Below are positions 9,504 through 20,178 of a DNA stretch of 54,637 nt, piece after piece. The position numbers were made by a program, and so were the translations under genes. The DNA is taken from positions 1 through 54,637 of the forward strand of contig NZ_FONH01000023.1 of the NCBI RefSeq assembly GCF_900112865.1, in the 5' to 3' direction. Each line of letters starts with the position of its first letter. Position 1 is the first letter of the stretch. The stretch comes from Dyella marensis (GTDB lineage Bacteria; Pseudomonadota; Gammaproteobacteria; Xanthomonadales; Rhodanobacteraceae). The notes below the pieces were generated by a model. The model ran no database searches. It saw only the letters and a list, made by a program, of their open reading frames with translations, and was not told the DNA's origin.

Positions 9504-11348
9504 TCAGAAGCCGACTTTCACGCCCAGGTTCACGCTGTTGTACTTCTGGCTGTCGTCGCCGAAGCGGCCGCTGTAGCCGACCCAGCCGGTCACGCTCTCG
9601 CTGAACTGGGCGGACACGCCCACGTCGGCGGTGCCCCAGGTCTTGTCCGGCAGGAAACCGGTGAGGGCGAACTGGCCGGGCATGCTGACCACGCCGGCGG
9701 TGACGCTGCGCGGGTCGGCCTTGCTGTCGTGGTTCCAGGCCACCTCGGCGTACGGCGCCAGCATCATGCCGCCGGCCTGCCAATGACCCTGCAGGCGCCA
9801 GCCGAGGGTGGAGATCAGCGCATCGCGCTGCTGGCGTCCGAACCACATGGTGGTGCTGTCGTTGCCGCCTTCGGTGTAGCCGTTGACCTTGACGGTCTGC
9901 CACTCGACCGTGGCGAACGGACCGGTGCGCAGCGTATCGAAGTTGAACCACCAGCCGCCGGTGGCGCCGCCGCCGAGGCGGTTGCCGTCGGCCTTGCCGC
10001 TCTCGCTGCGCGACATCGCACCGAGCTGGATGCGGCGCTCGATGTCGGTGAAGTTCGACTGCGCGTAGTTCAGGTAGCCGCCGATGTAGCCGCCGCCGTT
10101 GTGATAGGTCAGGTAGCCCAGGCCGCTGATGTCCTGCAGCTTGTAGCCGCCGCCACCGGCGAAATCGGCGTTGTGCTGGCCGATGCCCAGCGCCACGCCC
10201 ATCGAGATGTGCTCGCTGGCGCGCACGTCGGCGCCGACGGTCAGGTTGACGTTGTTGCTGGTGGTCTTGGGCGAGCTGCTCTGCTCGTCGAAACGCTGGT
10301 GGGCGTAGTCGACGTTGGCGAAGAAGCGCGTATCGCTGCCCATCGCGTCGGCCATCATCTCGTTGCGGATGGCGCGGGTCTGCGCCGAGGCGGCGGCCAG
10401 CGGCGCTTCGCCGAGCATGGAGATCTGGCCCGGTGCCTGGATCAGCGACACCACGTACTGGCCCAGCATGGCGTGGGCCGCGGTGGTCGGATGCACACCG
10501 TCGGCGAACAGGTAGGTGTTGTTGGTGCCCGCGGCATAGCTGTAGGGCAGGCCGGAACCGGCCGGGCCGCACTGCACCGAGCTGCCGTTACAGGCCGGCG
10601 TGGTGACGTTGGTGAAGCCGTAGGCCGACGGATTGGCGATCACCTCGTTGAGCAGCTGGAAGGTGTTCACCGGAATCACGTTGAGGCCGTTGTTGCTCAG
10701 CTGGGTGATACCCGCATTGAGCACGCCGTTGAAGGCGAGCGACAGCTGCGTCGCGCCGGCCGAAGCGGCCGCGCCGCCGGCCAGGCCGGACGGGGTCTTG
10801 CCGATGTCGGGCAGGTTGTAGACCACCACGTACTTGGCGCCGGCGGCCTGCATCTGGCCGATCAGGCCGACTTCGGTCTGCGCGGCGGCGGCGGCGCCGG
10901 CGGCCAGCACGTTCGGATTGGTCGAGCTGGAGGTCAGGTAGAAGATGTCGTTGGCGCCGCCCCAGACCTGGTAGAGCGCCTTGCTGTCGGCCGCGCCGCC
11001 GTTGGCGGCCAGGTACATCTGGAACTGCTGCGACAGCAGCGGCACGCCGGCCGGAGTGCCCGGCGAGTTGTGCTGCAGGCCGGCGCCGCCGAAGGCGTAG
11101 TCGGTGCCGCCCGAGAGCGACGCGGTCACCGGCAGGTTCAGCGCGGCGGCGACGTTCTCTGCCGTGGTGGTGCCGGGGTTGGTGGTGAAGCGCAGCGGGG
11201 TCGGCGAACCCGACAGCTTGGCGATGTTGCCGGCGTCGCTGAGGCTGTCGCCGATGACCACGACCTTGCTGAAATCGGTGGCGGCGGCGGCAGTGCTGAA
11301 CAGCAGGCCGGCGGCGATGGCGCCGGCGAGATGGCGGATGCGGGGCAT
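9504..11348 (-). CDS. GDSL-family esterase autotransporter (EstA-like)
   Basis: The 614-aa product has a Sec signal peptide (about 1-23). Next comes an SGNH/GDSL hydrolase passenger with VVVIGDSLSDAGN (nucleophile Ser35), GGAND (about 130-134) and FADGVHPT (Asp283, His286). From about residue 345 an autotransporter beta-barrel follows, rich in aromatic beta strands and ending in Phe (VKVGF). Family members such as Pseudomonas EstA anchor a lipolytic esterase on the cell surface and affect rhamnolipid production and motility. All catalytic blocks are intact. It is a single-gene unit: a bidirectional terminator lies at its 3' end and tex lies upstream on the same strand. Confidence 0.93.
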   Translation of the reverse strand: MPRIRHLAGAIAAGLLFSTAAAATDFSKVVVIGDSLSDAGNIAKLSGSPTPLRFTTNPGTTTAENVAAALNLPVTASLSGGTDYAFGGAGLQHNSPGTPAGVPLLSQQFQMYLAANGGAADSKALYQVWGGANDIFYLTSSSTNPNVLAAGAAAAAQTEVGLIGQMQAAGAKYVVVYNLPDIGKTPSGLAGGAAASAGATQLSLAFNGVLNAGITQLSNNGLNVIPVNTFQLLNEVIANPSAYGFTNVTTPACNGSSVQCGPAGSGLPYSYAAGTNNTYLFADGVHPTTAAHAMLGQYVVSLIQAPGQISMLGEAPLAAASAQTRAIRNEMMADAMGSDTRFFANVDYAHQRFDEQSSSPKTTSNNVNLTVGADVRASEHISMGVALGIGQHNADFAGGGGYKLQDISGLGYLTYHNGGGYIGGYLNYAQSNFTDIERRIQLGAMSRSESGKADGNRLGGGATGGWWFNFDTLRTGPFATVEWQTVKVNGYTEGGNDSTTMWFGRQQRDALISTLGWRLQGHWQAGGMMLAPYAEVAWNHDSKADPRSVTAGVVSMPGQFALTGFLPDKTWGTADVGVSAQFSESVTGWVGYSGRFGDDSQKYNSVNLGVKVGF

Positions 11349-11423
11349 GTCGGTAACGCTCCTTGAGCCGGGATGGCTTTTGTTATTCGCGCGTTACGGT
11401 AATGCATGCCCATACGTCAGCGC

Positions 11424-11450
11424 ATGCTGCGCTGCATCGCAGCGCAGCAT
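11424..11450. repeat. Perfect 12-bp inverted repeat between tex and the esterase gene
   Basis: ATGCTGCGCTGC (11424-11435) and its exact complement (11439-11450) enclose a 3-nt loop, starting 20 nt after the tex stop on its strand. There is no U-tract, so it may be an extragenic palindrome, an mRNA 3'-end stabiliser or a weak terminator. Confidence 0.6.
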
Positions 11451-11469
11451 ATCCCGACAGAGTCGAACC

Positions 11470-13809
11470 TCAACGCTTCATGGCGCGCGATAACGCGTCG
11501 GCGAAAGCACTGTTGGCCGGCGCCGGTGCCGGCTTCGGCGCGCCACCGCCGCCGCCGGGACGCGGACCGCGACCGTCGCGCGGACCGCCGCGGCCACCTT
11601 CGTTGCCGCCGCCGGCCGGCCGGCCGGCGCGCGCCTGGCCGGGCTCGTCGTCCAGGCGCATGGACAGGCCGATGCGCTGGCGCGGCAGGTCCACTTCCAT
11701 CACCTTGACCTTGACGATGTCGCCGGCCTTCACCGCATCGCGCGGATCCTTGACGAAGGTGTGCGACAGCGCGGAGACGTGCACCAGGCCGTCCTGGTGC
11801 ACGCCGATGTCGACGAAGGCACCGAACGCGGCCACGTTGGTGACGCGGCCTTCGAGGATCATGCCGGGGCGCAGGTCCTTCAGGTCTTCCACGCCTTCGG
11901 CGAAGCTCGGCGCGACGAACTCCGGGCGCGGATCGCGGCCCGGCTTCTCCAGTTCTTTAAGGATGTCGCGCACGGTCGGCACGCCGAAGCGTTCGTCGGT
12001 GTACTGCTCGGCCTTGAGGCCACGCAGGAACGAACTGTCGCCGACGATGCTTTTCACCTCGCGCCCGCACTGGGCGATGATGCGCTCCACCACCGGATAG
12101 GCTTCCGGATGCACCGAGCTGGCGTCCAGCGGATTGTCGCCGTTGGGGATGCGCAGGAAGCCCGCGCACTGCTCGAAGGCCTTGTCGCCCAGGCGCGGCA
12201 CCTTCAGCAGGGCCATGCGATTGGCGAACGGGCCGTTGGCGTCGCGGTGCTTGACCACGTTCTCCGCCACGCTGGCCGACAGGCCGGCCACGCGCGAAAG
12301 CAGCGCGGCCGATGCCGTGTTGACGTCGACGCCGACCGCGTTCACGCAGTCCTCGACCTTGGCATCCAGCGCGCGCGCCAGCTTCACCTGGTTGACGTCG
12401 TGCTGGTACTGGCCCACGCCGATCGCCTTGGGCTCGATCTTCACCAGCTCGGCCAGCGGATCCTGCAGGCGGCGCGCGATGGACACGGCGCCGCGCAGGC
12501 TCACGTCCATCTCCGGGAATTCCTTGGCCGCGACTTCCGACGCCGAATACACCGAGGCGCCGGCCTCGCTCACCACGATCTTCGAAAGCTTCAGGTCCGC
12601 GTGCTTCTTGATCAGCTCGCCGGCGAGCTTGTCGGTCTCGCGCGAGGCGGTGCCGTTGCCGATCGCGATCAGGTTGACGCCGTGCTGCTTGCACAGCACC
12701 GCCAGCCGAGCGATGGACTGGTCCCACTGGTTGCGTGGCTCGTGCGGATAGACGGTGTCGGTGGCCAGCACCTTGCCGGTGGCGTCGACCACCGCGACCT
12801 TTACGCCGGTGCGGATGCCCGGGTCCAGGCCCATCACCGTCCTGGCGCCGGCCGGCGCGGCCAGCATCAGGTCCTTGAGGTTGTCGCCGAACACGCGGAT
12901 CGCCTCGTCCTCGGCGCTCTCGCGCACGCGGCCGAACAGGTCCAGGGTCAGGTGCAGGTGCAGCTTTACGCGCCAGGTCAGGCGCACCGTCTCGCGCAGC
13001 CAGGCGTCGGCGGCGCGGCCGCGGTCGTGGATGCCGGCGTGCGCGGCGACACGGCCCTCGCCTTCCAGATGGCCCTGTTCGGCGTCGAGGGTGGGCGCCA
13101 GTTCCAGTTCGATCACGCCCTCGTTGCGCGCGCGCATCAGCGCCAGCAGGCGATGCGAGGGGATCTTGCCGATCGATTCCATGTGGTCGAAGTAGTCGCG
13201 GAACTTCGCGCCTTCGTTTTCCTTGCCCGCCACCACCTTGGCGCGGATCTGGCCCTTGTCCCACAGCCAGTCGCGCAGCTCGCCCACCAGGTGGGCGTCT
13301 TCGGCGATGGTTTCCATCAGGATGGCGCGTGCGCCGTCGAGCGCGGCGCGCACGTCGGCCACACCCTTCTCCGCGTCGACGAACTGCGCGGCGAACAGCT
13401 CGGGCGCCTGCGTGGGATCCTCGCGCAGGCCCAGCGCCAGCGGCTCGAGGCCCGCTTCGCGCGCGATCTGCGCCTTGGTGCGGCGCTTGGGCTTGTACGG
13501 CAGGTACAGGTCTTCCAGGCGCGCCTTGGTGTCGGCGTCGAGGATGTCGCGCTTCAACGCATCGGTGAGCTTGCCCTGTTCTTCTACGCTGGCGAGGATC
13601 GCGCCGCGCCGCTCTTCCAGCTCGCGCAGGTAGCGCAGGCGCTCTTCCAGCAGGCGCAGTTGCGTGTCGTCGAGGCCGCCGGTGGCCTCCTTGCGGTAGC
13701 GCGCGATGAACGGCACGGTGGCGCCGCCGTCCAGCAGGTCGACTGCCGCGATGACCTGGTCCGGTTTGGCGGCGATGTCCTGGGCAATGCGATGTTCGAT
13801 GCTGAGCAT
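11470..13809 (-). CDS. tex: Tex family RNA-binding transcription accessory protein
   Basis: The 779-aa product starts [48 protein letters not shown], the hallmark Tex N-terminus. It has a YqgF/RNase H-like domain with [20 protein letters not shown], helix-hairpin-helix motifs ([25 protein letters not shown]) and a C-terminal S1 domain ([31 protein letters not shown]). Tex binds nucleic acids and RNA polymerase and affects transcript processing and toxin or competence genes in several bacteria. The tail is an unusual Gly/Arg/Pro-rich stretch of about 50 residues before [13 protein letters not shown]. The start at 13809 is the family-standard one; an open upstream extension is low-complexity and unlikely to be translated. 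Confidence 0.96.
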   Translation of the reverse strand: MLSIEHRIAQDIAAKPDQVIAAVDLLDGGATVPFIARYRKEATGGLDDTQLRLLEERLRYLRELEERRGAILASVEEQGKLTDALKRDILDADTKARLEDLYLPYKPKRRTKAQIAREAGLEPLALGLREDPTQAPELFAAQFVDAEKGVADVRAALDGARAILMETIAEDAHLVGELRDWLWDKGQIRAKVVAGKENEGAKFRDYFDHMESIGKIPSHRLLALMRARNEGVIELELAPTLDAEQGHLEGEGRVAAHAGIHDRGRAADAWLRETVRLTWRVKLHLHLTLDLFGRVRESAEDEAIRVFGDNLKDLMLAAPAGARTVMGLDPGIRTGVKVAVVDATGKVLATDTVYPHEPRNQWDQSIARLAVLCKQHGVNLIAIGNGTASRETDKLAGELIKKHADLKLSKIVVSEAGASVYSASEVAAKEFPEMDVSLRGAVSIARRLQDPLAELVKIEPKAIGVGQYQHDVNQVKLARALDAKVEDCVNAVGVDVNTASAALLSRVAGLSASVAENVVKHRDANGPFANRMALLKVPRLGDKAFEQCAGFLRIPNGDNPLDASSVHPEAYPVVERIIAQCGREVKSIVGDSSFLRGLKAEQYTDERFGVPTVRDILKELEKPGRDPRPEFVAPSFAEGVEDLKDLRPGMILEGRVTNVAAFGAFVDIGVHQDGLVHVSALSHTFVKDPRDAVKAGDIVKVKVMEVDLPRQRIGLSMRLDDEPGQARAGRPAGGGNEGGRGGPRDGRGPRPGGGGGAPKPAPAPANSAFADALSRAMKR

Positions 13810-13907
13810 GGGGTACTGACGTTTCCTTGGAAAAAGCACAGGGGCGCGGCACGCCGCGCCGGTCGAGCGTGGAATGATAACAAGTGCCGGGGAGTTGCCA
13901 GGCGGCG

Positions 13908-13929
13908 CAGGGAACGCCCGGGTTCCCTG
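13908..13929. repeat. Hairpin after the RDD gene
   Basis: CAGGGAAC and GTTCCCTG arms with a 6-nt GC loop lie 10 nt beyond the RDD-protein stop codon. Lacking a U-tract it is at best a Rho-dependent end or stabiliser. Confidence 0.4.
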
Positions 13930-13939
13930 CGTGGATGGA

Positions 13940-14707
13940 TCAGGCGTTGAACGAACCCTTGTTCGTCTCGTTCGACGGCGGCGATTTCGCATCGTCGACT
14001 TCGCTGCCGCGGCCGTTCAGCACCAGGGTGCTGGCGATCATGTCGTGCAGGCCCTGCTTGCGCTGGGTGAACGCCACCATCACGTAGCCGATCAGCAGGA
14101 TCAGGCTGCTGAGGATCTTGGCGAAATGGCGGCCGGTGGCGCGCAGGAAGCTGATCCGGTTGCCGTCCAGGTCGACCACGCGGATGCCCAGCGCCAGCTT
14201 GCCCAAGGTGGCCTGCCAGGCCGAGCTTTCGCAGACGGCGAAGTACAGCCAGGTGATCACCAGCTGGATGAGCAGGGCCGGCATCATCGCGCTGTAGAAC
14301 GCGCCATAGGCGGCCATGGCGGCTTGCGGATCGGCACCCTGCGCGTTCTGCAGCAGCAGCGCCTGCGCCGCGCTGGCGCCCATCAGGCGGGCGATGATGG
14401 TGTTGGGAATCCACAGCACCACGCAGTCGATCAGGTAGGCCAGCACGCGCTTCCAGAAGCCGGCGTGGTCCTCCAGCGAGCGCTCGCGGTCGGGCGCGGT
14501 CTGCAGCGGTGCCTTCGGCGGCGAGTACACGCGGTCGAGCGCGGGGGGCGCTTCCGGAAACAGCGCGGACAGCGGCTTCCATTCCGCCATGCCCTGGTAC
14601 CAGCCCAGGTCTTCGGGGCTCAGCTTGCCGGTGCGCAGCCATTCGCGCACGTCGGCTTCGGTGTAGGGGCCGTGTCGTTCGCCATCCCGGCCGATCCAGA
14701 CTTCCAT
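13940..14707 (-). CDS. GYF_2 plus RDD domain membrane protein
   Basis: The 255-aa product begins [46 protein letters not shown], a GYF_2 (DUF4339) domain of about 50 residues that in other proteins is a peptide-binding or interaction module. After a Pro-rich linker comes an RDD domain with about four hydrophobic helices and [26 protein letters not shown], a typical RDD core with Arg and two Asp. RDD proteins are small integral membrane proteins; some are linked to ion or compatible-solute transport, but the function here is unknown. The start at 14707 places the GYF motif at the N-terminus. It sits between tex and mnmG on the same strand. Confidence 0.85.
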   Translation of the reverse strand: MEVWIGRDGERHGPYTEADVREWLRTGKLSPEDLGWYQGMAEWKPLSALFPEAPPALDRVYSPPKAPLQTAPDRERSLEDHAGFWKRVLAYLIDCVVLWIPNTIIARLMGASAAQALLLQNAQGADPQAAMAAYGAFYSAMMPALLIQLVITWLYFAVCESSAWQATLGKLALGIRVVDLDGNRISFLRATGRHFAKILSSLILLIGYVMVAFTQRKQGLHDMIASTLVLNGRGSEVDDAKSPPSNETNKGSFNA

Positions 14708-14790
14708 GATTCGTGCTCCCGTCGGTGGAGCGCGCATCATGCCACGCCCGGAAAACGGTGCCATGTCCGCCCGCAAGGCCCGGTGCGAGT

Positions 14791-16665
<1,875 letters not shown>

Positions 16666-16773
16666 GGTGAGAGACCGCCTGCGGGGCCTGAAAGCGAACG
16701 AACAAGGCGATATGGTAACCCGGTCAGTGCCTTAGCGCGGCGGCCGGATTATCTGGCACGGTTCCTGCTTTTG

Positions 16774-16897
16774 TTTCCGTGCACTTTCACCGGGCAGACG
16801 TTGCGCGGAAACGCGCACAGAGGCCGAACGGACAGGGGTTCGGTCGCGTGCCGGGGAGAGGAAGCAAGACGGCGCCCAGTGGGCGCCGTCGTTTTTT
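16774..16897 (+). ncRNA. Candidate structured small RNA ending in a strong terminator
   Basis: A series of stem-loops lies on the plus strand with no upstream coding gene on that strand. The first is TTTCCGTGC (16774-16782) with GCGCGGAAA (16803-16811, G-U pairs allowed). The second is GGCCGAAC (16822-16829) with GTTCGGTC (16838-16845), one G-U pair. The third is the perfect Rho-independent terminator at 16869-16897. The loop between 16830 and 16837 is GGACAGGG. A terminator this strong, pointing away from the divergent mnmG gene, needs a transcript to end, so a short RNA starting around 16700-16770 is the simplest reading. I do not recognise it as 6S, RNase P, SRP or tmRNA. The 5' end is unknown. 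Confidence 0.5.
16869..16897 (+). terminator. Orphan plus-strand Rho-independent terminator
   Basis: ACGGCGCCCA and TGGGCGCCGT arms around a one-base centre form a very stable GC hairpin, followed by CG and TTTTTT at 16892-16897. No plus-strand gene lies upstream as far back as glyS and the ybaY-like gene. Confidence 0.85.
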
Positions 16898-16923
16898 CTG
16901 TTGCCGGAAGGCTTTGTCCGACC

Positions 16924-17055
16924 AGATTAAGATCTGGCGCCCGGCGGTCTCAGGAACAGGGGGAATCCAGGATGACCGTGTTGCCGGGCGCCAGAAACCG
17001 TAAATGCGGTGGGCGCAAGCGGCTGATGCCGCCTCGTCGTAAGGTCGATATTTAC
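16924..17055. other. Structured intergenic segment with alternative hairpins
   Basis: CCAGAT-TAAG-ATCTGG forms a perfect 6-bp hairpin whose right arm overlaps CTGGCGCCCGGC (16934-16945). That 12-mer is the exact complement of 16983-16994, so the two stems are mutually exclusive. Further on, GTAAAT (17000-17005) pairs with ATTTAC (17050-17055) around a GCGGC-TGAT-GCCGC hairpin (17019-17032). It looks like a folded leader or RNA, but nothing here matches a riboswitch class that I know. Confidence 0.4.
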
Positions 17056-17115
17056 CCCTGATGCGTGAACACGGGGTGACTAAAACGGAAATTTGTGCCG
17101 GATCAGGGCAGCAGC

Positions 17116-17130
17116 TGACGTACTACGTCA
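17116..17130. promoter_or_regulatory. 15-bp palindrome, possible operator
   Basis: TGACGTACTACGTCA is perfectly symmetrical around its central C. It lies 122 bp before the 61-aa gene and is flanked by a larger interrupted inverted repeat (GTGCCGGATC near 17095 and GATCCGCAC near 17137). No regulator can be named. Confidence 0.4.
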
Positions 17131-17177
17131 TTTCGCGATCCGCACCCGGAAATTTCGTGATGTAGAGCCGCGCGATC

Positions 17178-17193
17178 AGTGATGCACATCACA
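17178..17193. promoter_or_regulatory. CRP/Clp- or FNR-like binding site
   Basis: AGTGATGCACATCACA matches the CRP-type consensus TGTGA-N6-TCACA at 9 of 10 defined bases. It also reads as an FNR-like half-site pair (TGAT-N4-ATCA). It lies about 60 bp before the 61-aa gene, a normal activator position. Clp is the CRP-like regulator of Xanthomonadales. Which family member binds cannot be told from sequence. Confidence 0.55.
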
Positions 17194-17252
17194 AACGATG
17201 GCACGCCGGTTGCTTTGCCTTCCCCGCCGTAGCGCTTCAAGGGGGCAGGGCC

Positions 17253-17438
17253 ATGGACATGAGCATCGACTTCAAGGCGTTCTTTCCGCACCACGATCTG
17301 CTGATCGAACTGGGGCGCGTCGAAATGGCGATGGAGCATCTGGAGCTCCGCGCCGACGACGAGCGCCGCTCGCTGCGTCCCCGCCTGGAATCGCGCATGC
17401 ACCGCCTGCGCAGCGAACTGGACCACCTGCTGGTCTGA
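17253..17438 (+). CDS. Small charged protein of unknown function
   Basis: A 61-aa frame, MDMSIDFKAFFPHHDLL..., is preceded by AAGGGGGC about 8 nt before the ATG, a good ribosome binding site. The sequence has no signal peptide or membrane segment. From residue 18 on it is a highly charged heptad-like helix (ELGRVEMAMEHLELRADDERR, then RLESRMHRLRSELDHLL), suggesting a small helical or coiled-coil dimer. The CRP/FNR-like site upstream suggests regulation by carbon status or oxygen. Its stop is 21 bp from the convergent pepN stop, and AGCGCC/GGCGCT arms (17439-17460) form a small hairpin between them. I do not recognise the family. Confidence 0.6.
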   Translation: MDMSIDFKAFFPHHDLLIELGRVEMAMEHLELRADDERRSLRPRLESRMHRLRSELDHLLV

Positions 17439-17459
17439 AGCGCCCCCGGCTCGAGGCGC

Positions 17460-20111
17460 TCACTCGTGCAGCATGCTGCGCACGATTTCCGCCAGATTGC
17501 GCGACAGACCTTCCCGCTCCGCCAGCGCGGCAATCGCCTCCCTGGCGCGTGCGCGCCGCACCGGTTCCAGCCGGCGCCAGCCGTTGAGCACGGTGGCGAG
17601 CCGCGCGGCGATCTGCGGATTGAGCGCATCCAGCTCGGCCAGGCGTTCCGCCAGCAGGCGGTAGCCGGCGCCATCGGTGCGATGGAAGCCTGACGGGTTG
17701 TTGCGCGCCCAGGCGCCGTAGAGCGAATTGACCCGATTGGGATTCTTCAGCGTAAAGGCCGCATCGCGCTCCAGCGTCTGCACGATCGCCAGCGCCGGCT
17801 CGCCCGTGCGCTGGGTCTGCACGCTGAACCACTTGTCCAGCGCGAGCGGATTGTCCGCATAGCGCTGGCGGAAATGTGCAAGCGCCCCGGCAGCCTGCGG
17901 TGCATCGCTACGCACCAGCACCGCCAGGGCGGCCAGGCGATCGGTCATGCCGGGCGCTTGCTCGTACTGCTGCGCCGCCAGCAGCTGGGCGGTCGGCGTA
18001 TCCAGCAGGGCAAGCAATTCCAGCAGGCGCCGCTTCAACCGCCGCTGCGCCTGGCTGGTGGCGTCCAGCCCCGCGCTGGTCTCCCTGGCCAGGGCCTGAT
18101 AACGAGACAGGATCGCCTCGCCGCCCAATTGTTCGGCCAGCCGCTGCTGCAGCTGCTGGCGCGTCGCATGAATGCGTTCCGGGTCGGCTTCGCGCTCGCG
18201 CTCGGCCAGCTCCACCTCGCCCGGCGGCGTCATCAGTTCGGCCAGCAGCGCGGGATCGATGCCGTCTTCCGCGAACAGCCCGGCGAGCGCGCCGCACCAG
18301 GCGTCGATCGCGCCGCCGCCGCCATGGTCGCGCAACGTCTCGTAGGCGCAGGTGGCCAGCTGCTGCCCGGCCTGCCAGCGATTGAAGCCATCCGCATCGT
18401 GGCGCAACAGCAGCGCCAGGTCGGCCGCCGCGTCCATGCCTTCGAGAATCACCGGCGCCGAGAAGCCACGCAGCAGCGACGGCACCGGCTCGGCGTCCAC
18501 CTCGCGGAACACGATCTGCTGCTCGGCCTTGTCCGCCACCACCACCAGCTCGGTATCGCCCGAGCGCGGATGGCCATCGACATGCAGCGGCAGCATGTGT
18601 CCATCGCGGGCGAACAGCGCGAGCTTGACCGGGACCGGCAAGGCCCGCTTCTCCGCCTGCCCGGGCGTGGGCGGTGTGTGTTGCGTCAATGTGAGCGCGT
18701 ACTCGCGCCGCGTTGCGTCGTAGCGACCGCTCGCGCGCAGGCGCGGCGTGCCGGCCTGCGCGTACCAGGCCAGGTATGGCGACAGATCGATGCCGTTCGC
18801 CTCGCCCAGCGCGCCGAGGAAATCCTCGATCGTCGCGGCCTGGCCGTCGTTGTGCGCAAAGTACAGGTCCATGCCGCGGCGGAAACCGTCCGGTCCCAGC
18901 TTGCCGGCCAGCATGCGCACCAGTTCGGAACCCTTCTCGTACACCGTCGCGGTGTAGAAGTTGTTGATCTCACTGTACTGCGACGGTCGTACCGGGTGCG
19001 CCAGCGGGCCGGCATCCTCCGGGAACTGCGCGCGGCGCAGCAGCGCGACATCCTCGATGCGCTTGAGCGCCGGCGAATTCATGTCCGCCGAGAACTGCTG
19101 CTCGCGGAACACGGTGAGCCCTTCCTTCAGCGACAGCTGGAACCAGTCGCGGCAAGTGACGCGGTTGCCGCTCCAGTTGTGGAAGTACTCGTGTGCCACC
19201 ACCGCCTCCACCGCGCGGTATTCGTCGTCGGTGGTCGAATCCGGATCGGCCAGCAGGTATTTCGCGTTGAAGACGTTGAGACCCTTGTTCTCCATCGCGC
19301 CCATATTGAAGTCGTGCGTGGCGACGACGTGGAACACGTCCAGGTCGTAGTTGCGCCCGTAGGCCTGCTCGTCCCAGCGCATCGAGCGCTCCAGCGCGTC
19401 CATCGCGTACTCGCAGCGGTCGATCACATGGGCTTCGGACCAGATCACCAGCTTGACCGCGCGCCCGTCCGCGGTGCGGTAGTCGCGCGCGATCCGCTCC
19501 AGCCGTCCGGCCACGATGGCAAACAGATAACTCGGCTTGGGATGCGGATCGACGAAGCGCGCCCAATGGCGGCCATCGGCCAGCTCGCCCGCGCCATCGG
19601 GATTGCCGCCGGCCAGCAGCACGGGAAAGCGCGACCGGTCCGCGCGCAGCGTCACCGTGTACTGGGCCAGCACATCCGGACGATCGTGAAAGAACGTGAT
19701 ATGGCGGAAACCTTCCGCCTCGCACTGCGTGAGCAGGAAGCCGGTGTCGCGAGAGCCGGACAGGTACAGGCCTTCCAGCGCGGTATTCTGCGCGGGCCGC
19801 AGCCGCACGCGCGTTTCCAGCACGCTGCCGTCGCGTGCGCCGTCCACTTCCAGCTCGGCCTCGGTCTGGCGATAGCGGTCGACGGGCAACGGCTGCCCGT
19901 CCAGTGCGATGGAAAGCAGTTCCAGGCCCTCGCCGTCCAGGCGCAGCGGCTCGTCCTGCGCGCGATCGCGGCGCAGCAACAGGCGGGACGCGACCTCGGT
20001 GACGTCGATGCCCAGCTCGAATTCCAGCTCGACGCGTTCGACGCGCCAGGCAGGCGCGCGATAGTCGCTGAGGCGGATGGTGGGCGTGGACAGCTGGTCG
20101 CGTGCGCTCAT
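17460..20111 (-). CDS. pepN: Aminopeptidase N
   Basis: The 883-aa product is a full-length M1 metallopeptidase (E. coli PepN is 870 aa). It has the substrate-binding motif GAMENKG (271-277), the zinc motif HEYFHNWSGNRVT (His307, Glu308, His311) and the downstream LKEGLTVFREQQF containing the third zinc ligand Glu. LPVPVKLALFARDG and the C-terminal helical domain are of the bacterial PepN type. The enzyme removes N-terminal residues from cytoplasmic peptides. It is divergent from the aldose epimerase gene, with starts 67 bp apart. No Shine-Dalgarno better than GGCAGATCC is visible before the ATG. Confidence 0.97.
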   Translation of the reverse strand: MSARDQLSTPTIRLSDYRAPAWRVERVELEFELGIDVTEVASRLLLRRDRAQDEPLRLDGEGLELLSIALDGQPLPVDRYRQTEAELEVDGARDGSVLETRVRLRPAQNTALEGLYLSGSRDTGFLLTQCEAEGFRHITFFHDRPDVLAQYTVTLRADRSRFPVLLAGGNPDGAGELADGRHWARFVDPHPKPSYLFAIVAGRLERIARDYRTADGRAVKLVIWSEAHVIDRCEYAMDALERSMRWDEQAYGRNYDLDVFHVVATHDFNMGAMENKGLNVFNAKYLLADPDSTTDDEYRAVEAVVAHEYFHNWSGNRVTCRDWFQLSLKEGLTVFREQQFSADMNSPALKRIEDVALLRRAQFPEDAGPLAHPVRPSQYSEINNFYTATVYEKGSELVRMLAGKLGPDGFRRGMDLYFAHNDGQAATIEDFLGALGEANGIDLSPYLAWYAQAGTPRLRASGRYDATRREYALTLTQHTPPTPGQAEKRALPVPVKLALFARDGHMLPLHVDGHPRSGDTELVVVADKAEQQIVFREVDAEPVPSLLRGFSAPVILEGMDAAADLALLLRHDADGFNRWQAGQQLATCAYETLRDHGGGGAIDAWCGALAGLFAEDGIDPALLAELMTPPGEVELAEREREADPERIHATRQQLQQRLAEQLGGEAILSRYQALARETSAGLDATSQAQRRLKRRLLELLALLDTPTAQLLAAQQYEQAPGMTDRLAALAVLVRSDAPQAAGALAHFRQRYADNPLALDKWFSVQTQRTGEPALAIVQTLERDAAFTLKNPNRVNSLYGAWARNNPSGFHRTDGAGYRLLAERLAELDALNPQIAARLATVLNGWRRLEPVRRARAREAIAALAEREGLSRNLAEIVRSMLHE

Positions 20112-20178
20112 GGGGGATCTGGCAGGCTGCGGAGACGGTTCAGGCTAACATGCGGCATTTTCGGATCAGGACAAGTCG

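Noticed and set aside
9468-11366. Plus-strand 632-codon frame opposite the esterase autotransporter
   Set aside because: Composition is Gly/Val/Ala/Arg/His-rich with no motif, and the minus strand has the intact EstA-like gene.
11761-13950. Plus-strand 729-codon frame opposite tex
   Set aside because: Antisense shadow of tex with no recognised motif.
16779-17003. 74-codon frame in the structured spacer upstream of the 61-aa gene
   Set aside because: It runs through the terminator hairpin and the stems of the candidate small RNA, has no RBS and no recognisable features.
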